The notes under the pieces: generated by a model
What the model was told of the DNA's origin: nothing
Seen by the model: the letters and a program-made list of their open reading frames with translations, nothing else
Databases searched by the model: none
Part shown: piece after piece, positions 30,401 through 41,100 of the stretch
Layout of the letters: each line of letters starts with the position of its first letter
Numbering within the stretch: position 1 is the first letter of the stretch
Position numbers and translations under genes: made by a program
NCBI RefSeq assembly: GCF_052857255.1
Contig: NW_027526484.1
Span: 2,577,501-2,641,500 of the forward strand
Origin: Amblyomma americanum
Lineage: Eukaryota; Arthropoda; Arachnida; Ixodida; Ixodidae
Direction of reading: 5' to 3'
Length of the DNA stretch: 64,000 nt

Positions 30401-33400
30401 CACCCTAAGCTGCGCAGACACCAACTCTCGCACTTGTGGTGCAAGGCAAGGCACGGCGGGAATGATTGGTCGAAGCATTGGCATGGAAGGCGCTGGCATC
30501 TGGCCTTCATATGTCTTGAGCCGAGAGATGATGCGTTCTTCGGGGGCTTGTTCACAATGCTGCTGCTGATTTCTGCAGGGGCGGCTGGCACTCGGTCGCT
30601 GGGGAAGCTGCTGAAGGCTCTGGAGCTTGCGCTGTCCTTCCTCCAGAGACACAAGCTCGTGCCAGAGCTGGCAGTTTCCTTGAATGATGGCACACAGCGC
30701 ATCGGGGCAGTACTGAGATGGCAGGGCACGGAAGTCAATGCTGGCAGTCTGAAGGCGTGGCTCTTCCAGCCACAGACTGAAAGTGCGGTACATTTTGAAC
30801 AACCTCTCAAGCAGATCTCTTGATGGTTCCTCTTCATCCGTGTTAGCACACCGCTGGTAGCTATGGTCTGCTAACTCACTCAGCCGCCGTTTCATTTTCT
30901 TCAGCAAAGAGAAATAGCTTGTGCTCTCAAAGAAACGAGGGCCTGCACTATTACCATTGGGACACCTTTGCAGATAGAGGGAAAAAAATTGCTGCCATAT
31001 AAGGGGCAAGGCGGGATGGTCTGCATCAGTCTGTAGAGCCTGGTAAGCCCATCGGTACAGCAGTAGGACATCCAAGGGTGCCTGCATGGTTTTCTTGACG
31101 AGGACTTCCATGGACACCTGGGGTGAATCTGCTATGGCAGACAGCAAGGACTTCCAGGCAGTGGCCACTTCTGGTAGCTGAGCTTCTGCAAGCATCCCTG
31201 CCAGGGAAAACCATGGGAACGTCGGTGCCGACTGGAAGGGCACCATCGCTGGCCAAGAGCCACTTTGGCTTCCAAGCATGTAGGAGAACACTGACCTCAT
31301 CATGGATTGTGATGCTGTGGGCGCTGGCAAGGTGGCGAGCAGTTCTGTAAAGTGTGCCAGCACACTGTCAAGACAGTCTGCCTCAAAGTAGGCCAGCTGT
31401 ACCACAACGTCAAGAAGGTGCATGACATTTTCCCGGCCCTTGGGCTTGTAGGCTGTTCTGTGCATGGGGGTGTCGGGAAGGTGGAATAGCAGTGCTGTCC
31501 AAAGCCTGATGGGAAGTGATGGAAGGCCCCAGCGCTTGGCTTGCTGAACAAGGCAGGTCATCATAGCAGCAAGCTCCTTCAGCACAGTGCCTTGCTGTTC
31601 CGACCCCACAAGACTTTTGGCTGCTGCCAGGTACGTGTTGTCTGCCAAAACTAAGCGCTGTAAATCTTCCAGGAACTGCTGGTTGCCTAAAAGCATGTCC
31701 TGATGCAAATAGAAGAGTGGCAAGATATGACCTATGCATTTCACGGCTGCTGCATGCTGCTCATTGAGTATCAGTGTTGATACGAGCTTCAGGCCAGTGC
31801 CAAGCACCTGTTCTCGGTAGTGACCAATAGTCCCGATAGAAACCGACAGAAAGAGAGCTGGAGGGCGCAGGTCCTTGCTAGCCCGAAGGAGAGGGTGGAG
31901 CCACTCGCACTGTTCGAGATCTGGTGCAATGTCTGGCGGAGGAGTTTCATCCATGACAAGGCGCAGCTGCAATTCGTGGTTGCTGTCAAATGCATGCAGC
32001 TTGAGTTGGAAGAGGGTTGTCCATACCCAGGCAGCAAAGCCCATGGGCGTTGAAGTCTCGCCAGTGGTGCCCGTTGCCAGATACGACAAGTAACGGACCT
32101 GCTTGTAGACATAGCCAGCTGCCTCAAACGGAACGCACAGCTTATTGTAGGCTTCGAGGAGCAGAAGTGCAAGTTGTTGGTGCAGGCAGTGTTGCAGAGA
32201 AAGTTGGCCCTGTTCATTGAAGCCGTAGTTGAGGTTCTCGATGAGTAGTCGAGCCAACTGGCTCTGGGGCGAGTCAAGTGGGTAATAGAGAAGGAAATGA
32301 GAAATGACGTCCAAGTCTTGCTTGTCGGGAACCCACAGGTGCAGGGGCATGGACTGCATCAGGTAGCAAGCCATCACACCCAGTGCCATCATGTGGTCAT
32401 CGATAGCGTCCAGTAGCACTGACACAACACACGGCTCCTTCTGCGCTAGGGACGACAGCAGATCACGTCCTTCCTTGGCAAACAGCTGCCTCAGGTTGCG
32501 GTTCAGGTAGGTGATTTGGAAGACTTCCAGGGCCACCACATGAGTGAAAGCACGGCCATCCCCTTCTCTGGAAGTAGCCATGTTAGCAAATGAAGTCAGC
32601 AAGAAGTACACCTCCGACTGAGGCATGGAGCACAGTTTCTCTTCAAAGCTCTGCTTCTGCCCTTTTTCTTGCAACTGTTCACAGATTTCGCTCGGAGACA
32701 GATGGGTCTGCTGCACCTTTTCTTCGTAATTATTGTGCAGGAGCCACAGCAACTGCCATAGCATAACTGTTGACACGCAAGAGTAAGGAAGGACGGCCAT
32801 GAACTGCCACGCGCCTGTGCTCTGCGAGTAGAATATGCAGTTGACTGCACGCAGGAAGAACTGATCATACTCAATTTGGAGGCGCATAAGAATGGCCGTG
32901 TCATTTGCAACTTGCGTGAGCCGAAAGCTCTTCCAATGGTCCGAGACATACTGAACTGTGTGACGAATCAAGCGGCTGATTCTCTTGGTTAGCTGCTTGT
33001 AACGCGAGTGGTTAAACGTCTTCAGGCCAGTATGGAAAATTGAGACCAAGTGCGAAGCCACTGCAATCAGCTTGAGAACACCTTGCTCGGAAGTTCTGGC
33101 TGCGTCGTAGTCCTCGGACACCACCAACAGGAGATGTTGGAAGATGCCTGCAAAGGGCACCTGGTTCAGCAGAGCCACAACGTCGTTCTCCCTCCAGTAG
33201 ACCACTGAAGGTGGATCATCTTCCTCACCATCAGAGTCCAGCACAACCCATGGCTCGTGGCAGGAGGCTGCCTCTAAGGCGCTCTGTAGGGGTTGAAGGT
33301 ACTCTGCGCGGCTTTCAACTGGCAGCAAAATGGTGGCCAATGCCGCCAGCGCATAGTCCAGCTGTTGGCAGCCTACCGTAGCCTGGCGCCAATCGGTGTT

Positions 33401-34768
33401 TTCAGGCCACGGCATGGGGCTTGGTATCTGGACTAGGCTGATGGCCCACTTGTGGATTCCTGGTGGACACCGCACCACATGGTTCAGCAGGAAGAAGTGA
33501 TCAGCCAAGGAAGCCACTCGTAAGAGCAGGCTTCCCAGCATGCGCAACCACGATTGCACGTCACTCACAAACACATCATCTTGCACGGCCTTCCTCAAAA
33601 ACACATACAGCACACTGATGCATGTCCTCAGTTCAGCAACACTGCCCGCAAGTTGCGGCTGCGTTCCACTGCTGACAGGAGTATTCTTTGGCATGTCCCG
33701 GAAAGGAGCAGCATCCAAGAGCAGCTGGAAATAGTAATCGATCTGGACCCGCTGTGTATGAGCATTGTGCATGTGCAAGACATGCTTTTCTCCAAGCAAC
33801 TTGAGCAGCTTCTGCGCAGACGACGCCATTGCTGACGCCGCGTCATTGTTGTACAGCGCGCGCTGAAAATAATGCTCGCCAGTGACTCGCTTGTTGTCGG
33901 CGCACCTCCCTTTTCCACTAACAACATCCGACACAATATCCCACAGGCATGCTTCTTGCTGTGCGACATCTTCTTGTAAGCTGCGCACAACAGACTGTGT
34001 TGAGGCAAGTTGCTCCCTGGACTTCAGGTAATTTTCTAGAAGCCTGTAGAGCTCGTGGTGGTTCAAGTGTCGCTCTTCATTGAGGGTCACGAATTCCGCA
34101 ACTATGCTTTTTCTCGCTTTCAGCCAGGCGCTTTCGTACAGCATGAGTATCTGGTCTTCCGTGAACGGGCGCATAGACTCTCGATTGTCGCGTATTTCCG
34201 AAAGCTCCGGATACAACTTGCCAATGCTTCTGTTTCGACTGAGCGCATCGTCACTGCGAACCGCGACTGCGGCGGGCGCTTTGGTATCACCAACCTGGCA
34301 ACGCTCTGTTGCGGCGGCATGAGAAGAACTTGGGAAAGCGTAGTGACTATCGAGACTTTCTGCTGGAGCAGTTGGTACTTTGGGGGCAGCTAGCGTGACT
34401 GTTTCCGTTACCTGATCGGCGTTGAGCTCTTCCGGGCACCTTTCGCCATCGTCCTGTTGTTCCGTAACGGCCTCTGCGGGGTAGCTGGGCAGCACTGCAT
34501 CGGTGCCATCGATACACGCTGATGAATCCACACCTTCAGGAGCAGCGCCGCTTGCCTCATCGCAGTTATCACCAGTGGCCGACGGCTGGGGAGTCGCGTA
34601 AACAACGCTCTTCTCGTCGCACGATTGCGAAGCTACTGCACCTTCGGCGTCCAATTTTGCACTTGTCACTGCTAGATTGCTGGACTCGCATGCGGAGCTC
34701 GTGGAAGCCTGAGGCTGGCCAGAATGTTGTTTCTTTTTAGGTTTCTTCTTCACTCTTACTTGCTCCAT
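27437..34768 (-). CDS. EPG5: EPG5, ectopic P granules protein 5 homologue (single exon)
   Basis: A 2443-residue protein in one uninterrupted frame; family members are about 2,400-2,600 residues, so it is essentially full length. EPG5 is a Rab7-effector tether that brings autophagosomes to late endosomes/lysosomes and supports SNARE assembly. Recognised by the family-like block HFFLLNHVVRCPPGIHKW and, further on, TGLKTFNHSRYKQLTKRI and VQYVSDHWKSF. The first 210 residues are low complexity after a Lys-rich start (MEQVRVKKKPKKK). The rest is helical with no transmembrane segment. The ATG at 34766-34768 is the first in frame and fits the basic N-terminus. Vertebrate EPG5 has dozens of introns; here there are none. 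Antisense open stretches inside it are shadows. Confidence 0.93.
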   Translation of the reverse strand: MEQVRVKKKPKKKQHSGQPQASTSSACESSNLAVTSAKLDAEGAVASQSCDEKSVVYATPQPSATGDNCDEASGAAPEGVDSSACIDGTDAVLPSYPAEAVTEQQDDGERCPEELNADQVTETVTLAAPKVPTAPAESLDSHYAFPSSSHAAATERCQVGDTKAPAAVAVRSDDALSRNRSIGKLYPELSEIRDNRESMRPFTEDQILMLYESAWLKARKSIVAEFVTLNEERHLNHHELYRLLENYLKSREQLASTQSVVRSLQEDVAQQEACLWDIVSDVVSGKGRCADNKRVTGEHYFQRALYNNDAASAMASSAQKLLKLLGEKHVLHMHNAHTQRVQIDYYFQLLLDAAPFRDMPKNTPVSSGTQPQLAGSVAELRTCISVLYVFLRKAVQDDVFVSDVQSWLRMLGSLLLRVASLADHFFLLNHVVRCPPGIHKWAISLVQIPSPMPWPENTDWRQATVGCQQLDYALAALATILLPVESRAEYLQPLQSALEAASCHEPWVVLDSDGEEDDPPSVVYWRENDVVALLNQVPFAGIFQHLLLVVSEDYDAARTSEQGVLKLIAVASHLVSIFHTGLKTFNHSRYKQLTKRISRLIRHTVQYVSDHWKSFRLTQVANDTAILMRLQIEYDQFFLRAVNCIFYSQSTGAWQFMAVLPYSCVSTVMLWQLLWLLHNNYEEKVQQTHLSPSEICEQLQEKGQKQSFEEKLCSMPQSEVYFLLTSFANMATSREGDGRAFTHVVALEVFQITYLNRNLRQLFAKEGRDLLSSLAQKEPCVVSVLLDAIDDHMMALGVMACYLMQSMPLHLWVPDKQDLDVISHFLLYYPLDSPQSQLARLLIENLNYGFNEQGQLSLQHCLHQQLALLLLEAYNKLCVPFEAAGYVYKQVRYLSYLATGTTGETSTPMGFAAWVWTTLFQLKLHAFDSNHELQLRLVMDETPPPDIAPDLEQCEWLHPLLRASKDLRPPALFLSVSIGTIGHYREQVLGTGLKLVSTLILNEQHAAAVKCIGHILPLFYLHQDMLLGNQQFLEDLQRLVLADNTYLAAAKSLVGSEQQGTVLKELAAMMTCLVQQAKRWGLPSLPIRLWTALLFHLPDTPMHRTAYKPKGRENVMHLLDVVVQLAYFEADCLDSVLAHFTELLATLPAPTASQSMMRSVFSYMLGSQSGSWPAMVPFQSAPTFPWFSLAGMLAEAQLPEVATAWKSLLSAIADSPQVSMEVLVKKTMQAPLDVLLLYRWAYQALQTDADHPALPLIWQQFFSLYLQRCPNGNSAGPRFFESTSYFSLLKKMKRRLSELADHSYQRCANTDEEEPSRDLLERLFKMYRTFSLWLEEPRLQTASIDFRALPSQYCPDALCAIIQGNCQLWHELVSLEEGQRKLQSLQQLPQRPSASRPCRNQQQHCEQAPEERIISRLKTYEGQMPAPSMPMLRPIIPAVPCLAPQVRELVSAQLRVLVGEASTVVGRLDKLTCLDHICREELLPILYDNVAAFVHLSVPCDYREECKGPLHLRLQYYEAREAPDISHKIEKNRTEWIATLTELQRAPPHASFCAQVQLEACLTQLVQRHRQATPGTKEALQKLGSEVFFDVVGFLHKEMVQYLPTRQFVTLCLDMVGEEFVANRADQCLPVLQAILNDPSMVGHAAPFFSPGAANEEQYALMYQSVSSCIIPSLYNAVFVMLSKFDLPGWLISHEPSKAVRQQLLVAVEKALCKCGISPQAPLLPLVEVFHLHLYSLLQFHFPEHYAFVLAMLLRGTESCSIAVTTWGVFLQALGYCMPDKVVKTYDEEYAKHQCLLTLAEAGGSIDTTADHFTGLRKSDASTAKSGLYGRVRPFLPVLPRFFSVIAHCYIWEKLKAPSANLQEAVNIVLRLYGPWLELTDGKSMCLPWLPGDTKDASCMADSLVTVLAFFHRCCQDAWNVNVLSLAWQHYFIKYVWTNPPEYITTAVQTAFATLPWSQFCPSTDDMRLACKLLEAKYSGHLDFLVNVFTQVQWKERLDETLQLAAECVVEYHSCFAELVVSLAWHQNMSAFVATTVGPLHEHEWGMLPVELVSLVQKKLACNCDVRQLLKASPGTDKTMLDFVATLSCMSPGTKRDPNKQLSFVTTLVGLYGPALEAAEVQDVTMLLPQLLDQCQMVQGSVPVLGRALSLLDSGRKGSAQEQALLGGLLPWLDERPGHPVLLAVLAAACTNIASVQHLVCVTEACLAAFFEENTAADGGWAQAAAAFRVPELTVADFREQCAMQGAHLTQMCYLMHCLPQCRSPEDERALLDQLADWVSQGRAGGESEPKLLLLWSKLLTLSLRQLDFGGSPQVVARLLGNFCATLGVLGEDRDTGGLLGALGMGRRSTVSVQFRFCCRVVAAFVAARLTDNAAVANQMLSRLQVLQATKAYQPLLQEIQEALNIVQDTSLTLGDSLHMIQTLVNFFYCEKAYLRVLFFGTV

Positions 34769-35260
34769 GATGTCATCTGCAGCAGCTAAGCGCGCGAACG
34801 AGGCGCAGATCGGTGGTCCGCCGAGGTAGACGTATCCGCATCGAACCAGTTATCACGACTGACGCCTCTCAACACTTCGTATCAGCGGCGTCATCTCCGA
34901 GATCGTACTGAACTGATCTTACTACGCATCTAGATATTACATTAAGTGTGTGCAGTGATAATTACGTCTTTTAAATAAAATTACTTTTGTTCAGAGAACA
35001 ATCAGCTGTTTCGGCGATGATGGCGCCCTTTAAGCAATGACGTCATCTAAAAAACTGTGCAAGTTGCAAACTTTTGCCTCCAAGTCTGTTTTCCGCTTAG
35101 AAAATGTGAAAACAACAATTACACCTACATTAGGTACAACTGAAGTGTACCCTACACTTCGCCATAATTGTTGCCTAAAGTACTCACAGAAAGTTTAAAT
35201 TATTGTCAAGAGATGACGCCACAACTACAAAACTTATATTTGGTTTTTATTTTTTAACTT
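34769..35260 (-). promoter_or_regulatory. EPG5 5' flank, promoter not resolved
   Basis: The 120 bp next to the start codon are GC- and CpG-richer than the following AT-rich sequence, as expected for a 5' UTR and core promoter. No TATA box or initiator can be assigned with confidence. Confidence 0.3.
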
Positions 35261-38037
35261 GATTTATACGGCGGGGAAAGGTGTCGAAGGACGGCAGTTG
35301 CGGGTCGGCGCCAAGTTTGTTTCCGCGGGGAGTGGTCTTTGGAGGGACACGGGAACAGCTTCACGGTGTGTATTTGCTCGTCAACTTCTGGCAGCCTTTA
35401 TTTTGCTCTCATATAGTGAGCTAGGACTACGCATGTGCGACCAAGGCAGCTGCAGGCGCCGCAGGTATGTACGAATACGCGTCAGTGTACGCATTGCACT
35501 GCTGGCGGTTCGAACAGGGATGACAAAAGCGTAAAGCGCGTGGCACTGATTTTGCATGCTGCAGGCGGCGCAGTGTACGTTCAAAGCGCATAAATGCGTC
35601 CCATTTTGTGCTCGCTTTGTTGGGATGGCATTCAGATCTTGCTGCTCTTGCTTCTTGAAGCATGCTTAGTTTTTGGCATAATGCTGTCGAGGGCGGAAAA
35701 GCAGACCAAGGTTGTAGAGCTAAAACTAGAGCGAAATTAGAATGTGGCACAATGTGTCGAAAGCAGAGTTAGAATGAACTAGTTCGCTCTACTTGAGTTG
35801 CGGTCTGCCGTAAGCATAGAAAGTGTAAAAGTTCGTAACGTTTGGTCTGCAATATCAGTACCTCCGCTGTGTTCTATTTAATGCTTTAAATGAGTTTATA
35901 AAAAGGTTTTGAGCATGTATTTTCCTGACGAACGCGTGCAGTGGGGCACAGTTTTGTTTTCAATGAACGTAGCAAGCACTTGCAAAAGTGCGATCGGTAC
36001 GCCGTTCTTTTTAATCGGATCAGTTTATCAGTGCCGATAGCTATTAGGTGTGCCACACAGAGATGTGGGAATACTTGTGACGCGGCCTCGGTCACAGAGG
36101 GCTAAATTGGTATTTCGCGCGTGAGCGTTGTTGAATGAGCCAAAAATAGAGCAGAGCAGATGATAAAATGGATACAAGAAGTGTTTAATTAATATAGGTT
36201 GAACAGTCATGGCTGCTTTTCATTTGTAGCACTACTACTAGGTCCTCTCTATCTAAGTATTCCCATTTTTCATTATAATTTGCATTTTGTCTATACTAGT
36301 GATAGTGTGCTGTGGTAATAGTGGTACGTGCTTGTGAAGAAACCAGACTATCCGCTGGTGGGAACTGTTATGTGTGTCCCTCTACTGTATGAATGTCCAG
36401 AAAATCAGTGATGCTGGGAGCAGTGGGCGGCTGGTGCTAAAGGTGAAAGATTTAGATGCACCGGCTGATATCATCAGCTGTGTAAAATAAGTCTATGCAA
36501 ATACAGCAGCAAATCCGATGCATGACGAGTCCACATCCTGCGACCTCTTGTGGCTCCTCTCTTGCACCAGCTACGACTGCCTTGTTCCAGCAAACTTCCT
36601 GAGCTCATCAGTCCAGCCAGGTTCCTTTGTGTTGTGTGTTTGGGGGTTGTCAGTGTGTATAGCTGGTTGACTGTTGGATCTTTTGCTGCTTGCATGCTAT
36701 TTTAGTTAGACAAGGTTTAAGTGTGTTATTTCTGTAGTCTTTTCCTTATCCTTTTCATCTGCCAATTCAACACCATGGAAGCTGTATCAATGTGCCTGTC
36801 ATTTTTATAAGCAGCAATTCTGTCAGTGCCATCAACTTGTCTCAAAATGTGCAGGAATACCCCTGCAATCAGGTATTGCAAGGCCTCACATCTTTGAAAC
36901 CCGTCAGGGCCCTTCATAGAGCATTGCTCTTAGCCCATACCATAGCTATATGCGACAAGACAGAATGTTTTCTAACCCATGAGACGTGTACAGAATTTAC
37001 GACATTGTGGTGTGGTTTTGGAAAGTGAGAAAGCATTGGTCTAACTGCCAGCAGATCATCAAAGCTCTATTCTGATCAGTTAAAGCCATCTTTATGCAGC
37101 CTTCGACCACTTCGTTTGAGCTTCTAAGGAACTCAGTATGCTCTGATTGTGTTCATGGAATCACTATAGTTGTCGGCATATAGCTTGCGTTTGATACTAG
37201 ACTGTGGCACTGCACCGAAATTGGCTGGCAGTTTAACATTGCTAAGCACGAAATACTGTGCAAAAGCACATTTATTTGCAGGTGGGCACCACTTCCACAG
37301 GTACCTTAAAACAGGATTGAGGTGTCCACTGACCCAGGGAGCCAGTTATGTACTTTTCCTTTCCTCAAAATCAGTCCAGTCTAAACCTTCCCCTATTTTT
37401 GAAAAAAGGAAAGGTGAGTAACTGCCTGAATTTGTTGGTGAATGCCACTGCCTACTCACAGGGCAATTGAGGTGTCCACTGACCCAGTGGGCTAGTTACA
37501 TTTGCTACTCAGAGGCTTCACACAGACACACTGCTGAATGAAACCGGGGTAGTGCGGCTAGAACTGCTTTTGCACTAAAAACAAACTAAATATTGAAGGT
37601 GAGCTGCACTATCTTTTTGTTATGGCAAACGCTGGCGTGTGTAAGCTTCTACCATGGTCGTTTTGGTTTTCCTCTGTACAGATGTTGCTCTGCTTTAAGT
37701 AACTTTGCAAATTTTCAGGACAGTTCTGCATAGCACATAAGTGAAATGTGGAAACCATGTACAGAAGTGCACTTCAATGACATGAAGGTTTACCACTACC
37801 TTTGCTGTGTGGTATTAACCACTATGGTATGAATGTTATTGACTGGGGGTGGTGTGGTTACGATAAAAGCGGTGGCACAATAATTTTATGGCATATGGTG
37901 GACACCCAAAATATGCTATGGTTGTAGGGATCAAGGAGAAGGATGAGTCACCCGTTGTGGTTTCAGTGATGTGGGCTGGGCAATATTATTTATTTTTTTC
38001 ATTTTACTCGCCCATCCTAATTTCTGTATCTGAGAGC
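35261..38037. other. Intergenic, little supported
   Basis: 35270-35470 is GC-richer, lies divergent from EPG5, and contains GCAG/GTATGT near 35463. It could be a divergent transcript start, but no protein is supported. 37317-37348 and 37467-37498 are two near-identical 32-bp copies (TTGAGGTGTCCACTGACCCA...). The rest is AT-rich without features. Confidence 0.4.
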
Positions 38038-38181
38038 TTGGGCTAATTTCGAGCACCTAGTGTGTTACATCGCACAGCATGACTGTTTTTGCATTTCGTC
38101 CCCATCAAAATGTAAATGCTTCCAATCCTGCGACCTTGGACTCAGTAGCTGACCGCCGTAAACACTGAGCCACTGCAGCGG
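38038..38181 (-). mobile_element. Decayed tRNA-derived SINE
   Basis: A degenerate version of the 11.58-kb SINE layout: TTTCGAGCACCTAG, ACATCGCACAGCA, CAATCCTGCGACCTT (decayed B box) and CACTGAGCCACTGCAGCGGG. Confidence 0.65.
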
Positions 38182-41100
38182 GTAATGGTATAACTCAAAC
38201 CTGAATTTAGCTATATAAAAATGTTGATGAGCAGTGTTGGAGTACTAAGGTGATTACTAAAGTAGCTTGTGTGAGCTTCATCAAGCAACACTGCTACACT
38301 TAAAAGTTTCGGGCCTTGCAAGCATGTTGAAATGAAATTATTTCTGATGAGCTCTTCATGCTGCGTCTTGAGTTCTTTCCTCACCCAGCAATGCTGCTTT
38401 TAATTAGCTTTTTTCCTACTAATGCTGGTCAGTGCAGCAAAGTGTACAGACAGAAGCAAACATCCACCACAGTAACAAGACTAAACATTTTTATTGCTTG
38501 ATTCAACAGTGTGCGTGGAGCTTCACGTGGGTTGCTGTAGGAACCAAGTGAGCTGTGTCATAGCCACGCAATGCTTTTCCCAGTAGTCGGGCACTGAATG
38601 AAGTGTTTTAGTATTACAAAGGAAAAGCGGCAACGTTTAAGAGACATTGAGCACAAATTAAATTAGCTTGTATTGATAGATTGTCATGTTCTAGTAACAA
38701 AAAATTCATTTTCACTCAGAACTGAACTTTCGCAAGCTAAAAAAAAAAGTGAACAAAAGAAATGTAATACAAGTATAGAAAACCATTTTCGTACGCAAAC
38801 TACAATGATGTCAAGACTGTTTTTGCATGTGGATCTCTGAAGCTAGGTTACAGTGCCAATCACTTCCTAGTGGCGATCACGAAGTCCTTTTCATTGTTTA
38901 CATCAAGAGTTTGAATTAGAGAGAAAAAAACTGATACTTCGACCAAAGTCTCATGGGAGAACTAACCTTTCGGTGCAACTTATCGGGGGGGGGGGGACCA
39001 ATTTTCTTGCCAATAAGGGCATTTTTTTTACTGCCAAACAAACATCAAAGTTCCCAAAAGGAGCCATACAATTAATTTTTACTGGGGACAAAAATTGGAT
39101 GAAGTTGACCTCAGTGTTCCTTCCAAACTCCACTCTGTGGTTGGATTCTGGCGAGGATTCTCAGTCCTCCGCCAGAGGTAAAAGATGAAGAACCAGCAGG
39201 AGGCCAGCTTAAATGACAAAGGAATTTGCAGGATGCACACTCTTTGCGACAGTTTATTGCATAAAAGCAGCCCTTAAGTAAACTGCAAGAAGGTGGTGAC
39301 ATCACGATGCGCACACCTGCCTGCAGAACGGACAGAAACATGTACAGCAGGCGCACATCACAAGAACTGACCGGGAAGAAGTCATCCTAAGCATCTATGC
39401 TCCTGCTTCATAATAAGGGTAGCTACAACTATTCTGGCAGGAAATTTAACCAGCTCTGGTGCGGGTGTATAATTAAACATGCCAATATGTGAACAAAAAC
39501 TGCCTTGCAAGGGTAGCTCACACACCCGAACTGATAAGTACAATATCAAAATTTCACGAGTGTTTTCCGCCTGTTGGCTTGCAAGGGTTTGTATTCCATG
39601 CAAAGGACCTGTTTTTACTGACTGAGGAAAGTGTTTGAGCAACCCAGGTGACAGTAGGGCAGCTTTATTGTTTTCCCACAACTGCTGCAAAAAATGAACT
39701 ATTTGATGTTGCTTGTTAGGAACTAGTAAAACACTTGGTGATGGCAATAACCACAACAGAGCCTGAGAGCTAGGAAAGGTGGTGCTATAGTAGTGCTGCA
39801 CTTTGTGTGCGAGTGACTTATTACATATACTACACAATGGGGTTGTTGGTGTGAATGCAGAATTCAAGGCAAAGCGTCAGATATTAAAACTTCTAAATGG
39901 GAAAGTTGAATATTCTGTGCATGTAAGCATTGCTTGTGTAATACCCTTTGTTAAGTTTTTATCTTACTTTCATGAGAATGCTGCACTGTCATACTCATCA
40001 AATGCTGCTGCGTGATAATTTTGGTAAGATTATTGTGTGACCTTTAATCTTTTGTGTCGCTGCTTCTCCTGCTGGTTCTTACTAAAAGTAATTGTGCACC
40101 AACAGATGCTGCTGAAAGCCTTTCTAGAAAAAAAAAATATAAGACTGACAAGGGAATGAGGTTGGGCACAAAGATTGCTTCTTCTTCACTCACACTTGAT
40201 AATTGTATTATAACAAAACACAGTGAAATCTATACAGGGTCGAAAGCAGACACATTGTGGTGCGCTATTCACTTAAACTGAAAAGAAATCAGTAACCAAA
40301 AGGCAAAACCTTAAATAATAGCAGACCTTTTGCATTTTACGCATGACAGGTTTTGTTTTTCAATGTAAACATTTGAACTTACGTGAAAAGAAAAGGCCGA
40401 CACACAATAGCGAAATCTGAAGACGAAGAAAGTGAACTCTGACATTGAATTTAGTATACATTGTTTGATTTCATTAGGAAAAAAACCCGAAAAAAATGCA
40501 TTCAGCCGATACCTGGTACCTTTTTTGCATTTCTTATTTTTCCCTATATCTCAGCACTGCATCGGTGCTTTAGGCTCGCATGTGTAGCAAAACGTGAAAG
40601 ATTAGTGCTTATTGGAGCAAGTGATAAGCGTCATCTTGTAAGCGCCCATCGAAGCAGAGTACAAGCACATGAACATTCCTATTGGCGTACAAATTCTGAG
40701 GGGGCCACTGTTTTGGTTCAAACCAGCTCCGCTTGGATTGCCTCCATAGCATCCTCCAAGGTTAACAAGGTATGAGATGCGGCAAAAAAAAAAGGAACCT
40801 CGATTATGGCAGAACACAGTACGTTCAGTTTAAAACATTGCAGAAGGATGCATACACATGGGATGCATTGCATGACCAGGAAAAATACATGCAGAAAAGA
40901 CAAACCTTGGCCATCAGGGTATTGCACTCAATCTTGCATTATAAAAAGAGAACAAAAATGGCTAATTCTTTCAGAGGAACAACACACAGGTGATTGATTC
41001 CAGAGCAGTGACATGTGAAGTTAGCAGGCGGGAACTGTCAGCCTTGTTTTAATCTTACAGTTTCAAATCTGTTGCCAGCTTTTATTTTGCATTACTGACA

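Noticed and set aside
27556..34740. Many open stretches antisense or in other frames across 27.4-34.8 kb (for example 28449-28979 + and 29687-30241 +)
   Set aside because: They are shadows of the EPG5 coding sequence; codon bias and family homology support only the minus-strand frame.
35259..35534. Divergent plus-strand gene sharing a promoter with EPG5
   Set aside because: GC-richer start and a possible donor at about 35463, but the encoded peptide has no recognisable features.
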